Shown in pieces: positions 44,286 through 52,415 of a stretch of DNA of 64,000 nt. The notes beneath the pieces are model-generated. The model made no database searches and was not told the DNA's origin. It saw only the letters and a list, made by a program, of their open reading frames with translations. The translations under genes and the position numbers were made by a program. Location of the stretch: contig URZI01000004.1 in assembly GCA_900552385.1 (NCBI GenBank), positions 1-64,000 of the forward strand, read 5' to 3'. Numbering within the stretch: position 1 is the first letter of the stretch; every line of letters starts with the position of its first letter. This DNA comes from an uncultured Collinsella sp. (GTDB lineage Bacteria; Actinomycetota; Coriobacteriia; Coriobacteriales; Coriobacteriaceae).

Positions 44286-44753
44286 TTAGGCCTCGTCGAC
44301 GACCTTGAGGCCACGCGTGTGGTCGATCTCGTTGAGGAGGTTGACGCGACGCTCGTGACGACCGCCCTCAAACTCGGCGTCGAGCCACTCGTCGACAATC
44401 ATTTTGGCGAGCTCGGAGCCCACGACGCGGGCGCCAAAGGCGAGCACGTTGGTGTTGTTGTGCATACGGGAGAGCTTGGCGCTGAAGGGCTCGGAGCACA
44501 CGACGGCGCGTACGCCCTCGACCTTATTGGCAGCCAGGCTAATCCCGACGCCGGTGCCGCAGATGAGGATGCCCAGGTCGACGTCGCCGTTGGCAACGGC
44601 CTTACCCACCTTGTAGCCGGCGATGGGGTAGTCAAAGCTCTCGGAGGTGTCGGTGCCAAAGTTCACGACCTCGCAGCCGCGCTCCTTCAGGTGCTCGGAG
44701 ATGATGTTCTTGAGCTCGACGGCGGCGTGGTCGTTACCGATACCGATCTTCAT
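44286..44753 (-). CDS. rpiB: Ribose-5-phosphate isomerase B
   Basis: RpiB interconverts ribose-5-phosphate and ribulose-5-phosphate. The 155-residue LacA/RpiB-family protein begins MKIGIGNDHAAVELK, has DYPIAGYKVGKAV, the active-site CGTGVGISLAANKV, and HNNTNVLAFGARVVG. A longer reading frame to 44894 is rejected because GAGAGGAA precedes ATG 44753. A galactose-6-phosphate isomerase role cannot be excluded, but no lac-type genes are nearby. Confidence 0.92.
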   Translation of the reverse strand: MKIGIGNDHAAVELKNIISEHLKERGCEVVNFGTDTSESFDYPIAGYKVGKAVANGDVDLGILICGTGVGISLAANKVEGVRAVVCSEPFSAKLSRMHNNTNVLAFGARVVGSELAKMIVDEWLDAEFEGGRHERRVNLLNEIDHTRGLKVVDEA

Positions 44754-45028
44754 GGATGGTTCCTCTCTGGTCTGTGCGGCGCAAATGCTAAAGGGGTTTA
44801 CCGCGTTCGACTGCATGATAGCGCGACTTTTGCGTAAACGCTCGGGCGTTTTTTTGGTCAAACGCTTTAGCATGCAACAAGACTGGCTTCTCATGAATGA
44901 ATGCTGCCAGTTTGCGCTTGAGGGCCGTCCGCCGGAACCATGGTTGCGGTTTTTGATGCATTGTTATCAAATAAAGGAGCTATTTATTAACTTGAGAGCC
45001 AAGCCCGTTATGCAAGCAGGAGATACCT
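44754..45028. other. Divergent gap rpiB / cysteine desulfidase gene
   Basis: The 275-base gap presumably holds both promoters. The only clear structure is AACGC-tcgg-GCGTT followed by seven T (44836-44855), a small terminator-like hairpin on the plus strand that could be chance or a leader attenuator. No tRNA-like or riboswitch pattern was recognised. Confidence 0.35.
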
Positions 45029-46348
45029 ATGCCTACCGATTCCCTTCGTGATGCCGCGTTTTGCGATGTTTTGAACCGCGAGCTTGTCTGTGCACTCGGC
45101 TGCACCGAGCCCATTGCCGTTGCCTATGCAGCGGCGTTGGCGAGCCAGACGCTCGGTTGCGAACCCGATCATATGGACGTTGCCTGCTCGGGCAACATCA
45201 TCAAGAACGTCAAGAGCGTGACCGTGCCCAACTCGGGCGGTATGCACGGTATTGAGGCCGCGGCCGTGCTGGGTGCCGTGGGCGGCGACGCCAAGAGCGC
45301 GCTCGAGGTGCTCGAGAGCGTTAACGATGAAGACCGTGCACGCGTGGCCGAGCTCCTCGCCGACGCCGACTACTGCGATGTGTCGCTTGTCGAGGGCGTG
45401 CCCAACCTCTACATCAAGGTGACTGCGACGGCCGGGGGCCATACCGCGGTCGTCGAGATTACCGATCACCACACCAACGTCACGTGCCATACGCTCGACG
45501 GTATTCCGGTGTGCGGCAAGTCGGCGGGGGAGTGTGCCGCATGCGCCGAGCGCGTGGTGGCCGAGCGGGCGGCGGATAAGGCCGACACGCCCATGTCGAT
45601 TGAGTCCATCATCGACTTTATCGAGGACGGCGACATTGAGGAAGCCCGCGCTGCCGTTGAGCGTCAGATTGAGCTGAATGGCGCGATCAGTGCCGAGGGC
45701 CTCGCGCACGCTTGGGGCGCCGAGGTGGGTCGTACGCTGCTGGGTGCTCGTGCCGATGACGTCGCCTGCCGTGCCCGTGCCCGTGCGGCCGCCGGGTCCG
45801 ACGCCCGCATGAACGGCTGCGCGCTGCCGGTCGCCATTGTGTGCGGCTCGGGCAATCAGGGCATTACCTGCGCATTGCCCGTCATGGAGTATGCCGAGTA
45901 CCTGCGTTGCGACCACGAGCGCCTGGTGCGCGCCGTGATGCTGTCCGATCTTATCGCCGTGCATATCAAGAGCTATATTGGCGCGCTCTCGGCGTTTTGC
46001 GGTGCTATTTGCGCCGCGTGCGGCGCCGGCGCTGCGATTACCTGGCTGTGCGGTGGCACGCGCGAGCAGATTGGCGCGACGGTCTCGAATACGCTCGGTA
46101 ACGTGGGCGGCATCGTGTGCGACGGCGCCAAGGCGAGCTGTGCCGCCAAGATCTCGGCTGCCGTCGATGCGGCGATTCTGGGCCACGATATGGCTATGCA
46201 AGGTCGCGGCTTCCGCGCCGGCGAGGGCCTGATCCAGGATACCGTTGAGCAGACAATCGCCAGCATGGGCTACGTGGGCCGCGTGGGCATGAAGGACACC
46301 GACGTCGAGATCCTCAACATCATGATCGGCAAAACCCAGGTGTGCTAG
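45029..46348 (+). CDS. UPF0597 / CyuA-type L-cysteine desulfidase family protein
   Basis: This family (E. coli YhaM/CyuA and archaeal cysteine desulfidase) is related to Fe-S serine dehydratases and degrades L-cysteine to pyruvate, ammonia and sulfide. The 439-residue protein has the conserved GCTEPIAVAYA start, GNIIKNVKSVTVPNSG, CGSGNQGITCALPV, and the C-terminal CDGAKASCAAKI cysteines expected to bind an Fe-S cluster. AGGAG precedes the ATG. No transporter gene is adjacent. Activity on another amino acid is possible. Confidence 0.85.
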   Translation: MPTDSLRDAAFCDVLNRELVCALGCTEPIAVAYAAALASQTLGCEPDHMDVACSGNIIKNVKSVTVPNSGGMHGIEAAAVLGAVGGDAKSALEVLESVNDEDRARVAELLADADYCDVSLVEGVPNLYIKVTATAGGHTAVVEITDHHTNVTCHTLDGIPVCGKSAGECAACAERVVAERAADKADTPMSIESIIDFIEDGDIEEARAAVERQIELNGAISAEGLAHAWGAEVGRTLLGARADDVACRARARAAAGSDARMNGCALPVAIVCGSGNQGITCALPVMEYAEYLRCDHERLVRAVMLSDLIAVHIKSYIGALSAFCGAICAACGAGAAITWLCGGTREQIGATVSNTLGNVGGIVCDGAKASCAAKISAAVDAAILGHDMAMQGRGFRAGEGLIQDTVEQTIASMGYVGRVGMKDTDVEILNIMIGKTQVC

Positions 46349-47103
46349 GACAGTTCGTCGGCTATTTGGTGCTCGTAGAAGGCTTCGATTACGGCGTTGA
46401 AGTCGCGGGCGAAGTCTTCCATGGTACCGTGCCAGGTGGCTCGGCTGGGCTTGCCCTGGCCTACATAGGCAGTCTGAATGCCGCAGGCGGGGCTGGGGAA
46501 GTCGCGTTTGGGATCGTTGCCCACCATAAGGACCTCGTGTGGCTCGAGCCCCATCACCTGAAGCTGCTCTAGATAGTAGGTGGCATCGGGCTTGCAGCGG
46601 GTGGCGTTTCCCATGTGCGTGACGAGCTCAAAGGGAGCGTCGGCCAGGTCGCCCCAACCCATGCGGCACTCGATGGCCCCCTGGGGAAAGCTGGGGTTGG
46701 TAAAGAGCGCGCAACGCAGCCCTGCGTCCTGTACGGCCTGGAGCGCGGCGTGTGCGCCCGGCATGGCGTGGGCGTTGATGATATCGTCGTTCTTGTGCGG
46801 AAGAACTTCGCGCTCGTAGTAGGTAAACGCCTCGTAGATGATGGGGTCGGACAGGCAGATACCGCACCGGCGCTCAACCTCTTCTTGGTAAAACTCAAGA
46901 TTGGTGCGATTGTCCGTGCCGCTGCGGCGATTGGCGTTGAGATCGACCAGGATGGTGCCGAGGCGTGCCATCGTGCCACCGCGGCTGCGGCGCCCGATAT
47001 CCGCGAGCATCGATGAGACATCCTTAAAATAGCGAAGGATGAACGCGTTGAGGTTGATGCTAAGAAGCGTCTCGTCCATATCGAAAACGACTGCTTTGAG
47101 CAC
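46345..47103 (-). CDS. HAD-superfamily hydrolase
   Basis: The 252-residue protein has HAD motif I VVFDMDETLLS near the N-terminus, motif II ALFTNPSF, motif III CKPDATYYLEQL and motif IV MVGNDPKRDF. A sizeable helical cap lies between I and II. The likely start is GTG 47103, preceded by AGAAAGG, which puts motif I at the normal position; the frame remains open to 47274 but that part lacks family character. Its 3' end overlaps the end of the cysteine desulfidase gene by four bases. Substrate unknown. Confidence 0.83.
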   Translation of the reverse strand: MLKAVVFDMDETLLSINLNAFILRYFKDVSSMLADIGRRSRGGTMARLGTILVDLNANRRSGTDNRTNLEFYQEEVERRCGICLSDPIIYEAFTYYEREVLPHKNDDIINAHAMPGAHAALQAVQDAGLRCALFTNPSFPQGAIECRMGWGDLADAPFELVTHMGNATRCKPDATYYLEQLQVMGLEPHEVLMVGNDPKRDFPSPACGIQTAYVGQGKPSRATWHGTMEDFARDFNAVIEAFYEHQIADELS

Positions 47104-47258
47104 GCGGGCACCTTTCTCGTAAATTTGATCTAGAGTCGTTGGCTCCGGATACTTTACCCCAAAGCCAAATGCCTGGCTGGTTATCGTCAAGTTGCGGAGA
47201 CGTGTGTTCATAAGATTACGAAAAAGTCTCCACACGAGTAAAAAATCGCAGTTCACGC

Positions 47259-47287
47259 TTGAAATCGAACTCATTTCCCCGTAACCT
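47259..47287 (+). promoter_or_regulatory. Predicted promoter upstream of rpsA
   Basis: TTGAAA (47259-47264) and TAACCT (47282-47287) are 17 bases apart. The resulting leader of about 125 bases contains GGGGCCCC and AAAGGGG near the rpsA start. The remainder of the 47104-47418 gap has no supported ORF. Confidence 0.45.
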
Positions 47288-47418
47288 ATACGAACGTGAT
47301 TGCATAAGCGTCACATTAGTATCTGTCGGCTCCCGAGTGTTCCTAAACGTTGTGTGCTTGTCGCACCCTTCTGTAGGTCCTAGCAATCGGGGCCCCGTAG
47401 TTCGAAAGGGGTCCACCT

Positions 47419-48585
47419 TTGAGTGAGATTCAGAACTCGTCCATTTTCTCTCTTGACGATGTCAATGAGGAGGAGATGAACAACCTCATCGACGGTACGA
47501 TTACCGACTTTGATGAGGGCGATCTCGTTAACGGCACTGTCGTTAAGATCGAGCATGACGAGGTGCTCGTTGACATCGGATTCAAGTCCGAGGGCGTTAT
47601 CCCGGTCCGCGAGCTGTCCATCCGCAAGGACGCTAACCCTGCAGACATCGTTGCACTCGGTGATCCCATCGAGGCTCTGGTTCTCCAGAAGGAGGACAAG
47701 GACGGTCGTCTGGTCCTGTCCAAGAAGCGTGCCGAGTACGAGCGTGCTTGGAACCGCATCGAGGAGAAGTTCAACTCCGGCGAGAACGTCGAGGGCGAGG
47801 TTATCGAGGTTGTCAAGGGCGGCCTGATCCTCGACATCGGCCTGCGTGGCTTCCTGCCCGCTTCCCTCGTCGACCTCCGTCGTGTCAAGGACCTCACCTC
47901 CTACATGGGCACCCGCATCGAGGCTCGCGTCATCGAGATGGACCGCAACCGCAACAACGTCGTCCTCTCCCGTCGCGTCGTGCTCGAGGAGTCCCGTAAG
48001 GCCGAGCGCTCCGAGATCCTGTCCAAGCTCAAGTCTGGCATGCGTCTCCAGGGCACCGTTTCCTCCATCGTCGACTTCGGCGCCTTCGTCGACCTCGGCG
48101 GTATCGACGGCCTCATCCACATCTCCGAGCTCTCCTGGAACCACGTCAACCATCCTTCCGAGGTTGTCAAGGTCGGCCAGGAGGTCGAGGTCGAGGTTCT
48201 CGACGTCGATCTCAACCGCGAGCGCATCTCCCTGGGTCTCAAGCAGACCACCGAGGATCCGTGGCGCGCACTGGTCAAGAAGTACCCCGTCGGCGCTATC
48301 GTCGAGGGCACTGTGACCAAGCTTGTCCCGTTCGGCGCTTTCGTCGACCTGGGCGAGGGCATCGAGGGCCTGGTGCACATCTCCGAGATGGCCAACAAGC
48401 ACGTCGACCAGCCTTCTCAGGTCACCCACGTGGGCGACAAGGTTCAGGTCAAGGTCATGGAGATCGACCTCGACCGTCGTCGTATCTCCCTGTCCATGAA
48501 GTCTGCTGCTGAGACTCTGGGCGTCGAGATCGAGGTTACCCCGCTGCCTTCCGAGAAGAAGGACGAGGAGACCGACGCCGAGTAA
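47419..48585 (+). CDS. rpsA: 30S ribosomal protein S1
   Basis: S1 binds mRNA leaders and helps them onto the ribosome. The 388-residue protein has four S1 repeats: GTVVKIEHDEVLVDIG, GEVIEVVKGGLILDIG, GTVSSIVDFGAFVDLG and GTVTKLVPFGAFVDLG. This is the four-domain form found in actinobacteria and Firmicutes rather than the six-domain E. coli form. It starts at TTG 47419, with GAAAGGGG 9 bases upstream. The acidic C-terminus ends in KKDEETDAE. Own terminator follows. Confidence 0.95.
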   Translation: MSEIQNSSIFSLDDVNEEEMNNLIDGTITDFDEGDLVNGTVVKIEHDEVLVDIGFKSEGVIPVRELSIRKDANPADIVALGDPIEALVLQKEDKDGRLVLSKKRAEYERAWNRIEEKFNSGENVEGEVIEVVKGGLILDIGLRGFLPASLVDLRRVKDLTSYMGTRIEARVIEMDRNRNNVVLSRRVVLEESRKAERSEILSKLKSGMRLQGTVSSIVDFGAFVDLGGIDGLIHISELSWNHVNHPSEVVKVGQEVEVEVLDVDLNRERISLGLKQTTEDPWRALVKKYPVGAIVEGTVTKLVPFGAFVDLGEGIEGLVHISEMANKHVDQPSQVTHVGDKVQVKVMEIDLDRRRISLSMKSAAETLGVEIEVTPLPSEKKDEETDAE

Positions 48586-48611
48586 ATCGGTTTGACAATC
48601 ACTTGTTTTAA

Positions 48612-48643
48612 GGGATCCGTCCGCAATGGACGGGTCCCTTTTT
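48612..48643 (+). terminator. Terminator after rpsA
   Basis: GGGATCCGTCC (48612-48622) pairs with GGACGGGTCCC (48628-48638) and runs into five T. Confidence 0.92.
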
Positions 48644-48910
48644 GCATTTCCTGCCGAGATGCGCGATGCTGCCCGGGCTGTCCACTGGCTATTAGGTTGT
48701 TGGTGCATGAAAAATGCCGACATCCCGCCTCGGGGAGGAGGCGGGAACACACCGAGTAGACGGAGGGGTGCAGAGCGCGGTCGCGTCTCGACTGACGACG
48801 TTGCCCATCGACAACCCTATTGTACTGCATGGCGTGGTTCTTGGTTTATCGTGTCGAACGCTTGTGTTGTGCCATTGCCTGTGGTGACGGTGTGCTACAC
48901 TCTTGCACTG
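48644..48910. other. Gap between rpsA and rnpB with rnpB promoter
   Basis: No ORF is supported. CCCGCCTC (48724-48731) and GAGGCGGG (48738-48745) form a perfect hairpin without a T-tract. TTGCCT (48875-48880) and TACACT (48896-48901), spaced 15 bases, would start transcription close to the first base of the RNase P RNA. Confidence 0.5.
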
Positions 48911-49270
48911 CTGAGTGGGCCAGACGGTCGCGCGATGTGCTGCTTGCAGCACGCGTGAGGAAAGTCCGGGCTCCAGAGGGCGGGATGCCGGCTAACGGCC
49001 GGGCGGAGTGATCCGACGGAAAGCGCCGCAGAAAAGAAGACTCCCACCTGCGCCGCAAGGCGTAAAGGGAAAAGCTGAAACGGTGGTGTAAGAGACCACC
49101 AGCGTCGTGGCAACACGGCGGCTTGGCAAGCCCCATCCGGAGCAAGCGCGAATAGGAACGCTATGGGCCGGCCCGGTCCGCGTTCGGGTAGCGTGCGTGG
49201 AGCTGCACGGTAACGTGCAGACAAGATAAATGACCGTTCACGACAGAACCCGGCTTATCGGCCCACTCAG
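48911..49270 (+). ncRNA. rnpB: RNase P RNA, bacterial type A
   Basis: This is the catalytic RNA that trims the 5' ends of pre-tRNAs. It has the conserved GAGGAAAGTCCGGGCTCC near the 5' end and ACAGAACCCGGCTTAT near the 3' end, which form the P4 core. CTGAGTGGGCC at the start pairs with GGCCCACTCAG at the end, closing helix P1 and fixing both boundaries. The length of about 360 bases suits a type A RNA. Confidence 0.95.
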
Positions 49271-49287
49271 CACTTTGTTGACGCTGC

Positions 49288-49386
49288 GAACCCGTCAGCG
49301 CGGCAATCTGCCTTTCAAGCCTTCGGGCATGACCATAAGGTCAATGCCCTTGTCTTTCAAGGCACCTTGCTCGCGCTGACGGGTTC
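49288..49386. repeat. Long hairpin 1 directly downstream of rnpB
   Basis: Arms GAACCCGTCAGCGCG (49288-49302) and CGCGCTGACGGGTTC (49372-49386) are perfectly complementary over 15 bases. Inside, GGGCATGACC (49325-49334) and GGTCAATGCCC (49339-49349) form a second stem, and CTTTCAAG occurs twice. No coding potential. It begins 18 bases after rnpB and could be its terminator region, a structured RNA, or a palindromic repeat. Confidence 0.75.
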
Positions 49387-49394
49387 TCGCCTTC

Positions 49395-49499
49395 GACGGC
49401 GTCAGCTGGCCGATTTGGCGCTCATTCGTCGGTCGCCGCCATAAGGCGTGCTCCCTCCTCTTTCGGGCCAAGTCGACTCAGCTGACGCCGTCTCGCTGT
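49395..49499. repeat. Long hairpin 2 downstream of rnpB
   Basis: Arms GACGGCGTCAGCTG (49395-49408) and CAGCTGACGCCGTC (49479-49492) are perfectly complementary over 14 bases and enclose 70 bases with smaller dyads. The 3' arm is followed by TCGCTGTTTTT, so the pair may end in a terminator. It is adjacent to hairpin 1 with an eight-base spacer. Confidence 0.75.
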
Positions 49500-49606
49500 T
49501 TTTGCCTGGTCATCGGCGTTGCCGTTCTATTTACCGGGGTTATCGGTACGGCCTTTGCCGTATTATTGAGGCTGTTTGTTGCTGCGCTTTATTTTGTTGA
49601 GGGGCT

Positions 49607-50245
49607 TTGTTGGACAGCTATTTTACTCTGCAATCGAATATTGAGGCTACGGGCGAGTTCGTTGACCGCAAGAGCCGGTTTATTGCCCAGCTGGTCCATA
49701 TTGAGTCCGAGGATGAGGCGAATGCCTTTATCGAGATGGTTCGCAAGCGTCATTACGACGCTCGACACAATGTTCCCGCGTGGATTTTAGTCGATGGACG
49801 CGAGCGTCAGAGCGATGATGGTGAGCCGAGCCGCACGAGCGGTATGCCGACGCTCGAGGTGTTGCGCGGCGCAGAGCTCAAAAATGTTTGCTGCGTGGTG
49901 ACGCGCTATTTTGGTGGCACGCTGTTGGGACCTGGTGGCTTGGTGCGCGCCTATACTGCGGCGACGCAGGCGGCGGTGGCAGCTGCTCGGGAGGCCGGGC
50001 AGATTGTCGAGATGACGAGTGTCGTGCCTGTTGACGTGCATGTGGCCTATCCGCAGTATGAGCAGGTGCTTCGTTTGGCGCAGGATTCGGGTGCCAAGGT
50101 TTCGGATACCGATTACGCGGATGCCGTGACACTTCACCTGGTATTCAAAGCGGGGGAGCAGGAGCAATTTTGCGCCAAGATGCGCGAGCTTATGGCGGGG
50201 CGCGAAGAGATCGAGGTCGGCGCTCCCAAATTTGCCGAGTTCTAA
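49607..50245 (+). CDS. YigZ/IMPACT family protein
   Basis: YigZ proteins resemble the eukaryotic translation regulator IMPACT; their exact role in bacteria is unclear. The 212-residue protein has the N-terminal UPF0029 domain with KSRFIAQLVHIESEDEA, DDGEPSRTSGMPTLEVLRG and RYFGGTLLGPGGLVRAY, and a C-terminal DUF1949 domain. It starts at one of two adjacent TTG codons (49607 or 49610) behind GAGGGG. Confidence 0.88.
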   Translation: MLDSYFTLQSNIEATGEFVDRKSRFIAQLVHIESEDEANAFIEMVRKRHYDARHNVPAWILVDGRERQSDDGEPSRTSGMPTLEVLRGAELKNVCCVVTRYFGGTLLGPGGLVRAYTAATQAAVAAAREAGQIVEMTSVVPVDVHVAYPQYEQVLRLAQDSGAKVSDTDYADAVTLHLVFKAGEQEQFCAKMRELMAGREEIEVGAPKFAEF

Positions 50246-50248
50246 CGG

Positions 50249-50299
50249 CGACGGCCGGCGTTCTTTTGGATGGATCCCAAACGCGCCGGCCGTCGTTTT
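50249..50299 (+). terminator. Terminator after the YigZ gene
   Basis: CGACGGCCGGCG (50249-50260) pairs with CGCCGGCCGTCG (50284-50295), followed by TTTT. It separates two convergent genes. Confidence 0.8.
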
Positions 50300-50312
50300 A
50301 TGTTGCTGCCGT

Positions 50313-50759
50313 TTACTCGGCGAGCTGCTTTAGCACATCGCAGGCGATCTCGACGGCATCGTCGATGCAGCCGGGGCAGCTGCGGAGCGGACCTTTATCC
50401 GATCCGATGCCCTTGAGCGTGCCGCAGACGGTCGTCGTGTTCTTCTCGCCAAATCGCTTGGCAATCTCGCGCGACAGCTTGTAGGTCTGGCCTTTGGTCT
50501 TGGGGTTCTCCATGCCGTCGCTCATTACAAAGCCCATGATGGCAACAGCGCCCGAGATGGCGCCGCAGGTCTCGGTCATGCCACCCATGCCGGCGCCAAA
50601 GCCCTCGGTGAGGGTAAAGGCGGTCTGGGGGTCGAGCCCGACGGCAGGTGCGAGCGTGCAGGCAACGGCCTGTGCGCAGTTAAAGCCGCGGGCGTGGTAT
50701 TCGGCAGCCTGAGCCTGGCAGGCGGTGATGTCGAGCTGGGCCGTATCAATTTGCTTCAT
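50313..50759 (-). CDS. C_GCAxxG_C_C family (putative redox-active) protein
   Basis: The 148-residue protein matches a family defined by spaced cysteines and a GCAxxG-like core that is thought to be redox-active or metal-binding. Seen here are NCAQAVACTLAP, GFGAGMGGMTETCGAISGAV, and CPGC near the C-terminus. ATG 50759 follows GGAG; the frame open to 50867 is not used. It is divergent from an O-acetylhomoserine sulfhydrylase-type gene, which hints at sulfur metabolism, but the function is unknown. Confidence 0.82.
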   Translation of the reverse strand: MKQIDTAQLDITACQAQAAEYHARGFNCAQAVACTLAPAVGLDPQTAFTLTEGFGAGMGGMTETCGAISGAVAIMGFVMSDGMENPKTKGQTYKLSREIAKRFGEKNTTTVCGTLKGIGSDKGPLRSCPGCIDDAVEIACDVLKQLAE

Positions 50760-50990
50760 CGTTGTCTCCTTGGTTACGGTGTACCCGCCTATGGTACCCG
50801 TGACGGGGTATGTAATCATCGAGAGCTTCATGGATGCCTCATTTTTATCTATCGAGCAAATGCCCAAGGCTTGAGATAAATACCCCTGATGAATTTATCC
50901 CTTAACCTACCTTGGGGATGGGTTGAGAGGGGTGCAGGGTAGCGGTATCGTGAACCGAATAAAACTAAAACCCAGGCAAGGGAGCTAGAT

Positions 50991-52274
50991 ATGAGCGAGC
51001 AGACTATCGGTACTACATGTGTTCAGGGCGGCTATCACCCGGGAGATGCGGAGCCGCGCCAGGTGCCCATCTACCAGTCCACCACGTGGAAGTACGACAC
51101 GTCGGAGCACATGGGCAAGCTGTTTGACCTGGAGGAGTCTGGCTACTTCTACAGCCGTCTGCAGAACCCCACGTGCGATTTGGTTGCCGCCAAGATCTGC
51201 GAGATGGAGGGCGGCACCGCAGCGATGCTCACGAGCTCGGGCATGGCCGCGAACTTCCTCGCGATCTTTAACATTGCCGGTGCCGGCGATCACGTGGTCG
51301 CAAGCTCTGCCATTTACGGCGGTACGTATAACCTGCTCGCCCACACCATGGGCCGCATGGGCGTGACCTGCACGTTCGTCGCCCCCGACTGCACCGATGA
51401 GGAGCTGGAGGCAGCCTTTGAGCCCAATACCAAGCTTGTCTTTGGCGAGACGATCGCCAACCCCGCCCTTGCCGTGCTCGATATTGAGCGCTTTGCTAAG
51501 GCCGCACATGACCACGGCGTGCCGCTGATGGTCGACAACACCTTCCCGACGCCCGTGATGTGTCGTCCCTTTGAGTGGGGCGCCGACATCGTCACGCACT
51601 CCACGACCAAGTACATGGATGGACATGCTGCCTACCTGGGCGGCGTGATCGTCGACCACGGCCAGTTTGACTGGATGGCCCATGCGGACAAGTTTCCGGG
51701 TCTCACCACGCCCGATGAGAGCTACCACGGCGTGACCTATGCCGAGAAGTTCGGTCGCGAGGGCGCCTTCATCACCAAGGCAACCGCTCAGCTCATGCGC
51801 GACCTCGGCCCCATGCAGAACCCGCAGGCGGCGTTTTTCTTGAACAGCTCGCTCGAGAGCCTGCATGTGCGCATGCCGCGTCATTGCGAGAACGGCCTGG
51901 CCGTTGCCAAGTTCCTGCAGAGCCATCCCAAGGTGCGTTTCGTGAGCTATCCGGGCCTGGAGGGCGATAAGTACTATGACATGGCTCAGAAGTACATGCC
52001 CAACGGTACGTGCGGCGTTGTGAGCTTTGGCTTTAACGGTGGTCGCGCAGCGGCCGAGACCTTTATGAAGAGCCTCAAGCTCGCCCAGATCGCCACGCAC
52101 GTGGCCGACGCCCGCACTTGCTGCCTGCATCCTGCTAACGCCACGCATCGCCAGATGAACGATGAGGAGCTCATCGCCTGTGGTATCTCCGCCGACATGG
52201 TGCGCCTGTCGTGCGGCCTCGAGGACACGGCAGATCTGATTGCCGACCTTGAGCAAGCACTCGAGCAGTGCTAG
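50991..52274 (+). CDS. Cys/Met-metabolism PLP enzyme, O-acetylhomoserine sulfhydrylase type
   Basis: The 427-residue fold-type I PLP enzyme belongs to the cystathionine gamma-synthase superfamily. It has YSRLQNPT, TSSGMAAN with the phosphate-binding residues, DNTFPTPV, and the PLP lysine in HSTTKYMDGH. The length and the large C-terminal segment (AFITKATAQLMRDLG, then FFLNSSLESLHVR) resemble MetY O-acetylhomoserine sulfhydrylases. A methionine gamma-lyase cannot be excluded. AAGGGAGC precedes the ATG. No SAM riboswitch was recognised upstream. Confidence 0.85.
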   Translation: MSEQTIGTTCVQGGYHPGDAEPRQVPIYQSTTWKYDTSEHMGKLFDLEESGYFYSRLQNPTCDLVAAKICEMEGGTAAMLTSSGMAANFLAIFNIAGAGDHVVASSAIYGGTYNLLAHTMGRMGVTCTFVAPDCTDEELEAAFEPNTKLVFGETIANPALAVLDIERFAKAAHDHGVPLMVDNTFPTPVMCRPFEWGADIVTHSTTKYMDGHAAYLGGVIVDHGQFDWMAHADKFPGLTTPDESYHGVTYAEKFGREGAFITKATAQLMRDLGPMQNPQAAFFLNSSLESLHVRMPRHCENGLAVAKFLQSHPKVRFVSYPGLEGDKYYDMAQKYMPNGTCGVVSFGFNGGRAAAETFMKSLKLAQIATHVADARTCCLHPANATHRQMNDEELIACGISADMVRLSCGLEDTADLIADLEQALEQC

Positions 52275-52347
52275 GCTAGCGTTCGCACAAGGCGCCGATG
52301 CTGGCAGAAAGCTTCGGCGACCTTTAGTTCCGATTCCGTAGGCGGGA

Positions 52348-52389
52348 CCCCAATCGCGACTGTTTACAGGCGATTGGGGCCCCGTTTTT
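52348..52389 (+). terminator. Terminator before the MFS gene
   Basis: CCCCAATCGC (52348-52357) pairs with GCGATTGGGG (52370-52379), and CCCCG leads into TTTTT. It ends 26 bases before the MFS start codon, so that gene needs a promoter in or after the hairpin, or is expressed by readthrough. Confidence 0.85.
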
Positions 52390-52415
52390 GCGTTGGGCCA
52401 CTCGAAAGGATAGAT

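Noticed and set aside
50880..50990. SAM riboswitch before the O-acetylhomoserine sulfhydrylase-type gene
   Set aside because: The leader lacks the conserved core segments of known SAM riboswitch classes as far as can be read by eye.
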